From DATLSM01 sp049585815 (GTDB lineage: Bacteria; Actinomycetota; Thermoleophilia; Solirubrobacterales; 70-9): a stretch of DNA of 58,195 bases. Positions 9,028 to 16,350 of this stretch are shown here, piece by piece. Numbering within the stretch: the first letter of the stretch is position 1; every line of letters begins with the position of its first letter. Both the position numbers and the translations under genes were made by a program. Where the stretch lies: assembly GCA_049585815.1 (NCBI GenBank), contig JBAVAR010000056.1, positions 1-58,195 on the forward strand. The letters run 5' to 3'. The notes under the pieces are model-generated. The model ran no database searches. It saw nothing but the letters and a program-made list of their open reading frames with translations, and was not told the DNA's origin.

Positions 9028-10242
9028 ATGCGCTTCTTTGAGTACGAGGCACGCAAGATCGTCGAGCTGGCCGGGATTCCGGTCACCCGCTACGGCTTCT
9101 GCAGGAGCGCCGAGGAGGCTCGTCGGGTCGCCGAGGAGATCGGCGGGCCAGTGGTGATCAAGTCGCAGGTACTGAGCGGCGGGCGAATGAAGGCCGGCGG
9201 CGTCAAGTTCGCCGAGGACCCCGAGCAGGCCGCCGAGGAGGCCGAGGCGATCCTCAAGCTGGAAATCAACGGCCACCTGCCCCGCGGGGTCCTGGTCGAC
9301 CCCAAGGCCGACGTCAAGCAGGAGTACTACGCCGGGGTCGTCTGGGATGGCACCGCGAAGCGACCGCTGATCTTGTTCAGCGATATGGGCGGGATCGACA
9401 TCGAGGAGGTCGCCGCCAGCCACCCCGACCACGTCGGGCGCGAACACCTCTCCAACCTGCTGCCGATCTCAGATTTCGAGGCAAAGCAGGCGATCGCGGC
9501 AACCGGCGTGAGCGGCTCCCAGTTAAACCGCGCGACCCCGATCCTCGCCCGGCTCGCCCGCCTTTTCCGCGACTACGACATGACCCTCGCCGAGATCAAC
9601 CCGCTCGCCGAGCTCAGTGACGGAAGCTTCGTCGCCCTCGATGCGCACATGGAGATGGAGAACGAGGCGGTGGGCCGCCAGAAGACACTGCTCCGCTCCC
9701 AGCTTGAGATCGCCGAGGACGACAGGCGGGAGACCTATGAACCGTCGGCATTTGAGCGCAACGTCGCGGCGATCGACGCCGCCGATCACCGCGGCGTGAT
9801 CCAGGGTAAGGATCACGGCTTCGAGGGCGACCTGGGGCTGGTGATCGGCGCCGGCGGCGGCTCGCTGACGCTGACCGACGCCGTCCGCAGCCAGGGTGGC
9901 AAGCCGGCCAACTATTCCGAGATCGGCGGTAACCCCTCCGTTGCCAAGGCCTGCGGCCTGGCCAGGGAGGTGCTTGAAAAGGACGGCGTCGAGAAGATTG
10001 CGGTGATGATGTCGATCGTCTCCAACACCCGCGTGGACATCGTCGCCCGCGGCGTGATCAAGGCCTGCCTGGAGCTGGGCAGGGATCCGGCCGAGACGAT
10101 CGCGATCTTCCGCATCCCCGGCGCCTGGGAGGAGGAGGGCTTCAAGATCCTCGAGCGCTACGGGGTCGAGTACTGCGACCGCTCGGTCTCGATGTGGGAG
10201 GCGGCGGGCCGCGCCGTGGCCAAGATCCAGGGGACACCATGA
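9028..10242 (+). CDS. sucC: Succinyl-CoA ligase-like beta subunit (ATP-grasp)
   Basis: 404 residues. The ATP-grasp domain is at the N-terminus (VVIKSQVLSGGRMKAGG; TLAEINPLAEL for metal binding), followed by the C-terminal ligase domain (GAGGGSLTLTDAV, NYSEIGGNPS). With the alpha subunit downstream it should interconvert a carboxylic acid, CoA and ATP with the acyl-CoA and ADP, most simply succinate in the TCA cycle. The N-terminus (MRFFEYEARKIVELAGIPV) differs from the classical MDIHEYQAKEL start of most bacterial SucC, so another dicarboxylate such as malate is possible. No clear ribosome-binding site precedes the ATG, and the transcript may be nearly leaderless. Confidence 0.88.
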   Translation: MRFFEYEARKIVELAGIPVTRYGFCRSAEEARRVAEEIGGPVVIKSQVLSGGRMKAGGVKFAEDPEQAAEEAEAILKLEINGHLPRGVLVDPKADVKQEYYAGVVWDGTAKRPLILFSDMGGIDIEEVAASHPDHVGREHLSNLLPISDFEAKQAIAATGVSGSQLNRATPILARLARLFRDYDMTLAEINPLAELSDGSFVALDAHMEMENEAVGRQKTLLRSQLEIAEDDRRETYEPSAFERNVAAIDAADHRGVIQGKDHGFEGDLGLVIGAGGGSLTLTDAVRSQGGKPANYSEIGGNPSVAKACGLAREVLEKDGVEKIAVMMSIVSNTRVDIVARGVIKACLELGRDPAETIAIFRIPGAWEEEGFKILERYGVEYCDRSVSMWEAAGRAVAKIQGTP

Positions 10243-10322
10243 ACCGCCTGCGCCGCTCGCCCGAAATGATCAAGCACGATCTGTCCAAAGGGCCTCAGCC
10301 TGGCCGGGAGCGGGCATAGCTG

Positions 10323-11240
10323 ATGTCGATCCTGCTCAGCAAGGACACGACCTTCATCGTCCAGGGGATCACCGGGCGAGAGGCGGTCAACCTGACCCGC
10401 GAGTGCCTCGATTACGGCTCCCGGGTGGTCGGTGGCGTCACCCCCGGGCGCAAGGGCCGCGAGGTGCACGGCGTGCCGGTCTTTGACACCGTCGCCCAGG
10501 CGGTCGAGCACTACGGCGCCGCGATCGACGGATCGGTCGTCACCGTCCCCCCCGCCTTCACCAAGGATGCGGTGTTTGAGGCGATCGAGAACGAGATTAA
10601 GCTGATCGTCGTCGTCACCGAGCGCATCCCGCGCCGTGACGTCGCCCAGATGGTCGAGCTGGCAAACATGCGCGGGGCGCGGATCATCGGCCCCAACTGC
10701 CTCGGCCTGATCGTTCCCGGCGTCTGCAAGATGGGCGGCATCGGCGGGCCGGCAAAAGACGCCGCCAAGGCCTATGCCCCGGGCCCGGTCGGGGTGATGA
10801 GCCGCTCGGGGGGAATGACTACCGAGATCTCCTCCTCCCTGACCCAGGCCGGTCTCGGCGTCTCGACCGCGGTCTCAATCGGCGGCGATGCGATCATCGG
10901 CTCCACCTACGCCGAGCTGATCCCCTACTTCGAGGCCGATGAGGAGACGCAGGCGATCGTCATCTACACCGAGCCCGGGGGGCGGATGGAGGCCCAGCTA
11001 TCGGAATGGGTCAAGGACAACGACAGCCGACTCCCGATCATCGCCTTCATGGCCGGCAAGTTCATGGACGACGAGGAGATGAAGGGGATGAGCTTCGGCC
11101 ACGCCGGGACGATCGTCGAGGGCAAGGAGGACACGGCGACGGAGAAGATCGCCCGCCTCGAAGCTGCCGGCATCCGCGTGGTCGAGCGGATCGATCAGAT
11201 CCCCGCTGTGGTCAAGGAGAAACTGGGGGCCGGCACATGA
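10323..11240 (+). CDS. sucD: Succinyl-CoA ligase-like alpha subunit
   Basis: 305 residues. It has an N-terminal CoA-binding Rossmann domain (FIVQGITGREAVNLT, GGVTPGRKG) and a ligase domain (IGPNCLGLIVPG, VGVMSRSGGMTTEI). His260 in MSFGHAGTIV is the expected phosphohistidine. After the histidine the sequence reads VEGKEDTATEK, whereas most bacterial SucD have a GGKGTA-type stretch, so with the unusual SucC N-terminus this is a divergent subfamily. It is separated from sucC by 80 bp and overlaps the ferredoxin start by 4 bp (ATGA), so the ferredoxin is translationally coupled. Confidence 0.9.
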   Translation: MSILLSKDTTFIVQGITGREAVNLTRECLDYGSRVVGGVTPGRKGREVHGVPVFDTVAQAVEHYGAAIDGSVVTVPPAFTKDAVFEAIENEIKLIVVVTERIPRRDVAQMVELANMRGARIIGPNCLGLIVPGVCKMGGIGGPAKDAAKAYAPGPVGVMSRSGGMTTEISSSLTQAGLGVSTAVSIGGDAIIGSTYAELIPYFEADEETQAIVIYTEPGGRMEAQLSEWVKDNDSRLPIIAFMAGKFMDDEEMKGMSFGHAGTIVEGKEDTATEKIARLEAAGIRVVERIDQIPAVVKEKLGAGT

Positions 11241-11461
11241 GCAGCGCCATCTTCATCGACGTCGAGGTCGACGCTTCGCTCAGCGCCGACATGGCGCTTG
11301 CCACCCAGCTCGCCGAAGTCTGCCCGGTGGATATCTTCAGGGCGACCGAGAGCGGCGTGGAGATCGTTGAGGACAACCTCGATGAGTGCGTCCTTTGCAA
11401 CCTCTGCATCGACGCCGCCCCCCCAGGCGCGGTTCGGGTCCTCAAGCTCTATGAGGGCTAG
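11237..11461 (+). CDS. Small [4Fe-4S] ferredoxin-like protein
   Basis: 74 residues. It carries one set of cluster ligands: Cys in VCPVDIF and three in CVLCNLC, followed by APPGAVRV. It therefore looks like a single [4Fe-4S] cluster protein related to FixX-type ferredoxins, lacking the second cluster of 2x[4Fe-4S] ferredoxins. The start codon overlaps the sucD stop (ATGA), which implies co-translation with the CoA ligase. A plausible job is carrying electrons to or from a 2-oxoacid:ferredoxin oxidoreductase that feeds the same acyl-CoA pool, but no such enzyme is in the window. Confidence 0.78.
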   Translation: MSSAIFIDVEVDASLSADMALATQLAEVCPVDIFRATESGVEIVEDNLDECVLCNLCIDAAPPGAVRVLKLYEG

Positions 11462-11776
11462 TGGACGGTAGCAAGCGCACGGGCGTCCTGCCTGAGGCGC
11501 TCGGGTAAGACGACCGTCGCTCTCAGCGCCGCCAGCGTCTCTCGGGGCCTCCCCCGATCTCGACCCCCGCCTCCGGCGGCTCATCCCTTCAGGCGGGCCT
11601 CAGGAAGGCTGGCCCATGCCAACTTCGGCCTCTCCGCACCGGCGCTTCAGGCCCCCTCCCAGGAATCGGTGGAAGCGATCCCGCCGTCAAACCACCCTGG
11701 GCATCGAGCGCACTGGTCTCCGGCAACACGGCTGGCTTGACGGCCCGTCGGCTACCGCGGTCCGTCCGCAATCGAC
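11462..11776. other. No gene recognised
   Basis: About 315 bases between the ferredoxin stop and the MMPL remnant. Short open frames exist on both strands, but none shows a recognisable motif or a ribosome-binding site. It probably contains decayed DNA like the next kilobases. Confidence 0.5.
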
Positions 11777-11912
11777 GTGACCAGCCTGGTCCTCCTCTTT
11801 GCCGTGATCTTCGGCCTCGCCACCGATTATGTCGTGCTGGTCATTTTTGCCCGGATCAAGGAGCGCCACGACCTCGGCGACAGCAACGAGGAGGCGGCTG
11901 CGGTGGCGTCTT
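11777..11912 (+). pseudogene. MMPL/RND transporter remnant
   Basis: About 45 codons read SLVLLFAVIFGLATDYVVLV followed by FARIKERHDLGDSNEEAAA. This matches the conserved segment of MMPL-family transporters in which a membrane helix ends in FGLSxDYxVFL and is followed by RIREExxxGDNxEAV. Nothing of the remaining ~700 residues is present on either side, and the frame continues into unrelated sequence that overlaps the HU gene. I read it as the relic of a deleted lipid or drug exporter. Confidence 0.65.
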
Positions 11913-11987
11913 GCCGACTTACGCGGGAAGTACGGTCAGCAGTGAGTCTGCGTAGGCGGATCAACAAACTCAGATCGGAGATAAAAG

Positions 11988-12269
11988 GTGGCAATCGTCA
12001 ACAAGGAGGAACTGGCTCGGGATGTCGCGACTCGGACTGGCATCGATGTTGGCCAATCAAAGCTCGCCGTCGAGGCGACGTTGGAGGCAATCGCGAAGCA
12101 GATCGGCGATGGCAACGAGGTTCGGCTGACCGGCTTCGGTAAATTCTCGGCGGTTCAGCGAGAGGCCCGCCAGGGTCGCAATCCCCAGACCGGCGAAACG
12201 ATGCAGATCGCGGCCAAACGGGTGCCGAAGTTCAGCGCCGGAGCGGAGTTGAAGAAGGCGGTTCAGTAA
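11988..12269 (+). CDS. hup: HU family nucleoid DNA-binding protein
   Basis: 93 residues, standard HU length. The GTG start has a GGAG 7 nt upstream. Hallmarks are MAIVNKEELARDVATRTG, LTGFGKFSAVQREARQGRNP (the beta-arm with the intercalating proline in GRNPQTGE) and the C-terminal KFSAGAELKKAV. It bends and compacts DNA as a dimer. The short tail lacks the Lys/Ala-rich extension of mycobacterial and streptomycete HupB/HupS, so it is the plain HU type. It sits alone among decayed genes. Confidence 0.96.
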   Translation: MAIVNKEELARDVATRTGIDVGQSKLAVEATLEAIAKQIGDGNEVRLTGFGKFSAVQREARQGRNPQTGETMQIAAKRVPKFSAGAELKKAVQ

Positions 12270-12475
12270 GCGAGCAGCAGGGCCCTGGCGCGCCGGCACT
12301 TGTATGCCATATCGGGCGGCTGGCCGCCGGCAAGGGGAAGACGGTTCGACGCTCTCTGGGTTTATGAGGTCAAGCACTACACACCTTCAGATCAGAGACC
12401 GATCACGACTGGCAGTGAGGCTTGGGGTGTGGGAGCAGATTCTCGAGGGAGCCGATCTGCGGTACGGTCGATCTC

Positions 12476-12786
12476 ATGAGCGCCGATCCAGCCAGGCCCT
12501 CGAAAACGGAGCGTCGGGCCGATCTGCCACTCCTCGTCGGCTATCACGAGGCACGGCTTGCGGACCTTCTTGAGCGTGTGCGGGAGGGCTTTGATCGCTA
12601 TGACTCCGGAGGGCTCGATGCCTTCGAACTCGACGATCTGATCCATCACTACAAGCGGGCAGCGCGCGAGCTTTGGAAGTTCTGCGGAAATGTGACCGGC
12701 TCCAGAGCGCATTCCCTCGGAAGATGCACGAAGACGGGGAGAGGATCGAGTGGTGGGAGCGCGGCAACCCCGAGCGCCGACGCTGA
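12476..12786 (+). pseudogene. Small conserved actinobacterial protein broken by a one-base shift
   Basis: From the ATG at 12476 the frame reads DLPLLVGYHEARLADLLERV, then FELDDLIHHYKRAARELWKFC, and continues into low-complexity sequence. One frame over (after a -1 shift near 12685-12690) a sensible C-terminus appears: CDRLQSAFPRKMHEDGERIE then WWERGNPERRR and a stop at 12784. Small actinobacterial proteins of this kind, as I recall them, end in such a WWE motif, so both halves look like one ancestral ~100-residue gene. The cause may be a real deletion or a sequencing error. Function unknown. Confidence 0.6.
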
Positions 12787-12887
12787 AGCCCGAGCGAACG
12801 AAAACCCGATCGAGGCCGACGGGTACAGACCGAGCCGGCGAGCCCGTTAGGTGGCGGTTTGGCGACGAAATGACGCGCTGATATTAA

Positions 12888-13342
12888 TTCCCGGGAGCCG
12901 TGGGACAGCTTGAGCTTGGTAACGAATTACCCTCGGGCATCGGCCCTTCCGGCGAGGGCAACAACACCATCCTGATGTTCGATCCCGACGCGCCGGCCCA
13001 GCCGCGTCGCTTGGTCACGGATCCCGAATTGAGCCCTCTGGACCTGACCGTGGTTCCGAATGGCCACATCGTCGTCGCCAGCGAGTCTCCGTTCCGTGCC
13101 CCCAATGCTGTTGTCACCGTTCGCGAGTACGATCCGGCCAGCGAGCCTTCGTCCGCGTCTTTGCTCCCGACCGTTCGGTGAACTTCCGCCAGCCGCGCGG
13201 GTTGAGACTAGGGCCTGACGGCCACCTCTATTGTGTCGGCGAGGCTCACGCGATCGCGTTCGAATTCTCGACTGGAGACTTCCTGGGGCCGATCATACGA
13301 CTGCCGAGACTCCACGGCCAAGCGCTGGTGGTGCTCGACTAA
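12888..13342 (+). pseudogene. Beta-propeller (NHL/SMP-30-like) gene remnant with an internal frameshift
   Basis: The first frame, open from 12888 with a possible GTG at 12900, gives ILMFDPDAPAQPRRLV, then LDLTVVPNGHIVVASESPF and VTVREYDPAS. At about 13143 the homologous reading moves one frame over: AFVRVFAPDRSVNFRQPRGL, then GPDGHLYCVGEAHAIAFEF, STGDFLGPIIRLPRLHGQAL and a stop at 13340. The repeated PxGLRxGPDGHLY pattern marks blades of a six-bladed propeller. The N-terminal blades and any signal peptide are missing, so the gene is both truncated and frameshifted. Confidence 0.65.
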
Positions 13343-13527
13343 AAAGCACTTCGTGACATCCCTTTCGCGCAGCGGCGCGAACCTCACCCGACTCAATCAA
13401 CGACCTGCTTTGCGCGAACTGCGAACGCGTCAGAGTGCCAGCCATAGTGCCCGCTCTGGACGAGGAGCAGCGAGCACCTCCGGCATTTGTCCCCGGTCGC
13501 ACCATCGCTCGAGCTGGAATGGTCTTG

Positions 13528-13983
13528 TCACCTCGGGGCTGGCCTCACATTTCGTCGGGGGGCAATGGGGCCGGGGGTAGCCTGTTGGGCGATGAAGTCG
13601 GCCGGGGAGAGGATCGGGGCGCGATCGTCAAGGTCGAGGAGGTGGGTCTCGCCGGAGACGAGGACGGCGCTCTGGTCGTGCGCGAGGGCAATCAGGTAGT
13701 CGTCGTCGGGGTCGGCAGAGCGTAGGGGCGGCGGACCCTCGGGGTCAGCGGCGAGGTGGGCGTCGCGGCGCAGTAGAGCGAGGAAGTCGCGAACGGCATC
13801 GAGGTCGACGTAGCGGCGGAACTTCTCGCGCTTTAGAACCACCTCAAGCTCCTTTAGGAGCAGCGGCGAGACGATCAGATCCAGACCGCCAGCCTGCGCC
13901 TCCTGCAGCAGCTTCGCGGGGATGCCCGTGGGGGTAATCAGGGCGGAGACGAGGACGCTGGGGTCAGGGACGACCCGCCGCAC
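13528..13983 (-). CDS. PIN-domain toxin, putative ribonuclease
   Basis: 151 residues. The PIN fold is shown by VVPDPSVLVSALI (first acidic residue Asp7), LLLKELEVVLKREKF, the acidic run SADPDDDYLIALA and VLVSGETHLLDL. It matches the subgroup of 'putative toxin component, PIN family' proteins, which are Mg-dependent RNases. Two positions differ from the usual motifs (DTNVL reads DPSVL, and SGDxHLL reads SGETHLL), so activity is not certain. It overlaps the upstream antitoxin gene by 20 bp, a coupled toxin-antitoxin layout. Confidence 0.82.
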   Translation of the reverse strand: MRRVVPDPSVLVSALITPTGIPAKLLQEAQAGGLDLIVSPLLLKELEVVLKREKFRRYVDLDAVRDFLALLRRDAHLAADPEGPPPLRSADPDDDYLIALAHDQSAVLVSGETHLLDLDDRAPILSPADFIAQQATPGPIAPRRNVRPAPR

Positions 13984-14212
13984 GCCTCTCCTTGCGGATG
14001 GCGTCGAGCTCGGCTTCGGCGAGCGCCATCCCCTCTCCCTGCGGCGCGGGCCGCACCCTCGCCCAGATCTCCTCCAGGTCGTCGAGGCCGAGGTCCCGTC
14101 GCAGCGACTCCTCGATCACCTGCGAGTCCCGCTTGCCGGTGCGAGCCGCCTTGACCTTGACGGCCCGGAAGACATCCTCATCGAGGGTGACGGTCGTGCG
14201 TGTCTTCGACAT
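13964..14212 (-). CDS. Ribbon-helix-helix antitoxin paired with the PIN toxin
   Basis: 82 residues from the ATG at 14212. The N-terminus RTTVTLDEDVFRAVKVKAAR is a ribbon-helix-helix DNA-binding domain (beta strand then two helices; VIEESLRRDLGLDD). The acidic/Arg C-terminal part would wrap the toxin. Antitoxins of this type block the PIN RNase and repress their own promoter as dimers. I prefer the 14212 start over longer readings because the RHH strand begins at once. A 13-bp tandem repeat lies 24 bp upstream. Confidence 0.82.
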   Translation of the reverse strand: MSKTRTTVTLDEDVFRAVKVKAARTGKRDSQVIEESLRRDLGLDDLEEIWARVRPAPQGEGMALAEAELDAIRKERRAAGRP

Positions 14213-14235
14213 AAAAGCATCATAGCATCGTGATG

Positions 14236-14261
14236 CACACAGGGCCCGCACACAGGGCCCG
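14236..14261. repeat. 13-bp perfect tandem repeat upstream of the PIN/RHH module
   Basis: Two head-to-tail copies of CACACAGGGCCCG. Each contains the palindrome GGGCCC. Placed 24 bp before the antitoxin start, it could be an operator for the RHH antitoxin dimer, which typically binds short repeated half-sites. This is inference from position only. Confidence 0.6.
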
Positions 14262-14621
14262 CTTAGAGTCCTGCCCAAAGCGGAGGCCGATGAGCAACGG
14301 CAGGTAATCCTCGATGAGCGGAAGAGCAGTGTGCTGACCCGACGACGCTCTTGCATTGCGCGCGAGCGGCAGCCCGAATGCTTACTGGGCGTCTCGAAAG
14401 CTCGGAGTCACGGTGAGTCCGTACGCTCCTTCACTCGCCAGGGTGGCCACTCCGGAGCGCCGCCCGCCCCCTCAGCGAGACAGCGGTTCACCTAGGTATG
14501 GCGCCAATTGTTCGGCCAATGCCGGCCATGGCCGGGGCGTCCGAATGAAGGCGTCTCTATGGAGCCCGGAGGTGTCCGGGGTACTTGGGGTCAGTCCGCA
14601 CTAGAAGAGCAGGCCGCCGCG
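14262..14621. other. No gene recognised
   Basis: About 360 bases between the toxin-antitoxin promoter region and the transposase remnant. No recognisable protein motif, RNA structure or repeat seen. It likely contains eroded insertion-sequence DNA. Confidence 0.4.
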
Positions 14622-14807
14622 CACGCCTCCTCGATGCACGGCAGCCATCGCGGCTTCTCCAGACGAGCAATTGCCGGTTTACCTCGATGAGTACGTCTTT
14701 CGCCACAACCGCCGCGGCACCCCGGCGCGGCCTTCCAGACCCTGCTCGGGCTCGGGGCCGTCCACCGGCCCACGACCTACCGCCAAATCACTCGCCGGGC
14801 TGGCTGA
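14622..14807 (+). pseudogene. C-terminal remnant of an IS1595-type transposase, twice frameshifted
   Basis: Three frames join into one protein tail. 14622-14660 reads HASSMHGSHRGFS. After a -1 shift, 14659 onward reads PDEQLPVYLDEYVFRHNRRG. After another shift, from 14727, AAFQTLLGLGAVHRPTTYRQ then ITRRAG and a stop at 14805. The YLDEYVFRHNRR signature is the conserved C-terminal motif of IS1595-group (ISXO2-like) transposases. The N-terminal part and the terminal inverted repeats are not visible. The relic ends 94 bp before the acyl-CoA synthetase start, so the insertion lay in that gene's upstream region. Confidence 0.68.
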
Positions 14808-14901
14808 ATCAGACGGAACCAACCGGATACGCAGCACTCATCTAGGCCATATCTGGGCCGGAGCTGCGCGCCAAGAGCGCCGCTGCGAGAGACTGCCGGC
14901 C

Positions 14902-16341
14902 GTGAATTTCATCGAGGACGTGATGGAGAGCGCCCCGGCCTCGCGGCTGGGAATTGTCGCGATCGACGGCGAGGGCAGGCGCCGCGACTGGCATTTCGGC
15001 GAGCTGATCGCCCGCTCCGCCGGGCTCTCCGGCGCCTTCGCGGCCCGGGGGGTGGGGCGCGGCGACGTGGTGATGACCCTGATCGGCAACCGGATCGAGT
15101 GGGCACTGACCCTGCTCGCCTGCTGGCGGATGGGCGCCGTCGCCCTGCCCTGCAATACCCAGCTTCGCCGCCAGGACCTCGAGCTGCGCGTCGGCGCCGC
15201 GACGCCGCGGCTGTGCGTCGGCGAGGAGGGCCTGCTCGCTGAGCTGCCCGCTGAGGTGGCGGTGATGACGATCGCCGAGGTCGGCGCGGTTCTCGACGAG
15301 GACCGCGACCAGGAGACCCCGGCCAACCTCGAGCGGATGGGTGCCGAGGATCCGGCGCTGATCGTCTTCACCTCCGGCACCACCGGTGAGCCGCGCGGGG
15401 TCGTTCATGCCTACCGCTATCTGCTCGGCCAGCGCCTCCAGGCAGAGCACTGGCTCGGCTCACGCCAAGGCGAGCTGGTCTGGTGCACGACCGCAACCGG
15501 CTGGTCGAAGTCGGCCCGTAACGTCTTTCTCGCCCCCTGGCTGACCGGCGCCGCCGCGGTGATCCACGACGGGCGCTTTGATCCCGCCGAGCGGCTCGAG
15601 ATCGCTGCGGCGCTCGGGGTGAACGTGCTCTGCCAGGCCCCGACCGAGTACCGGATGCTGGCCAGGAGGACCGCTCTCCGACCCCTTCCCGCCCTGCGGC
15701 GCATGGTCTCCGCCGGAGAGCCGCTTGACCCCGAGACGATTGCCGCCTTCCGCGAGGCCAGCGGCCTTGAGCCCGCCGACGGCTACGGGCAGACCGAGAC
15801 CGGCCACCTCACCGGCAACCTCGCAGGAGAGCCGGTGCGCCCCGGCTCGATGGGCAGGCCGCTGCCGGGGATCGCGATCCGCATCCGCGATGGCGAGCTG
15901 CAGTTGCGAGCCCAGACCTCCCCCACCTTCTTTTCCCACTACCTGGACGGCGAGCGCTTTGAGGGTGAGTGGTGGGGAAGCGGCGATCTCGTCCACTCCG
16001 ACGAGGACGGCTACCTATATTTCGAGGGGCGAAGCGATGACATCATCCTCTCCTCCGGCTACCGGATCGGTCCGACCGAGGTCGAGTCGGCCCTGCTCTC
16101 CCACCCCGATGTCGCCGAGGCCGCCGCTGTCGCCGCCCCAGACCCAGAGCGCGGTGCCGTCGTGCGCGCGATTGTCGTCCCCCGCAACCGCCGCCCGAGC
16201 GAGGAGCTCGCGCGAGAGCTGCAGGAGCACTGCAAACGCGCGACCGCCCCCTACAAGTTCCCCCGCATCGTGGAGTTTGCGGCCGAGCTACCGAAGACCA
16301 CGAGCGGCAAGGTAAAGCGCGCGGAGCTGCGCCGCGGCTAA
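14902..16341 (+). CDS. Medium-chain acyl-CoA synthetase-like AMP-binding enzyme
   Basis: 479 residues from the GTG at 14902. The frame is open further upstream but that part is transposase remnant. It activates a carboxylic acid with ATP to an acyl-adenylate and transfers it to CoA. The P-loop is VFTSGTTGEPRGVVHA; the ACSM-like segment TATGWSKSARNVFLAPW, the adenylate motif DGYGQTETGH, the GSGDLVHSDEDGYLYFEGRS hinge and the C-terminal catalytic lysine region ELPKTTSGKVKRAELR are all present. The N-terminus is about 40-60 residues shorter than usual for this group. It shares an operon with the aminotransferase 9 bp downstream. Confidence 0.9.
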   Translation: MNFIEDVMESAPASRLGIVAIDGEGRRRDWHFGELIARSAGLSGAFAARGVGRGDVVMTLIGNRIEWALTLLACWRMGAVALPCNTQLRRQDLELRVGAATPRLCVGEEGLLAELPAEVAVMTIAEVGAVLDEDRDQETPANLERMGAEDPALIVFTSGTTGEPRGVVHAYRYLLGQRLQAEHWLGSRQGELVWCTTATGWSKSARNVFLAPWLTGAAAVIHDGRFDPAERLEIAAALGVNVLCQAPTEYRMLARRTALRPLPALRRMVSAGEPLDPETIAAFREASGLEPADGYGQTETGHLTGNLAGEPVRPGSMGRPLPGIAIRIRDGELQLRAQTSPTFFSHYLDGERFEGEWWGSGDLVHSDEDGYLYFEGRSDDIILSSGYRIGPTEVESALLSHPDVAEAAAVAAPDPERGAVVRAIVVPRNRRPSEELARELQEHCKRATAPYKFPRIVEFAAELPKTTSGKVKRAELRRG

Positions 16342-16350
16342 CCTAGCCCG

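Noticed and set aside
12304..12475. Possible gene between HU and the WWE pseudogene
   Set aside because: The frame has no start signal and no recognisable sequence; it runs into the pseudogene in another frame.
12671..12700. Programmed -1 frameshift in the WWE gene
   Set aside because: No X-XXY-YYZ slippery heptamer or clear downstream structure; mutation or sequencing error is simpler.
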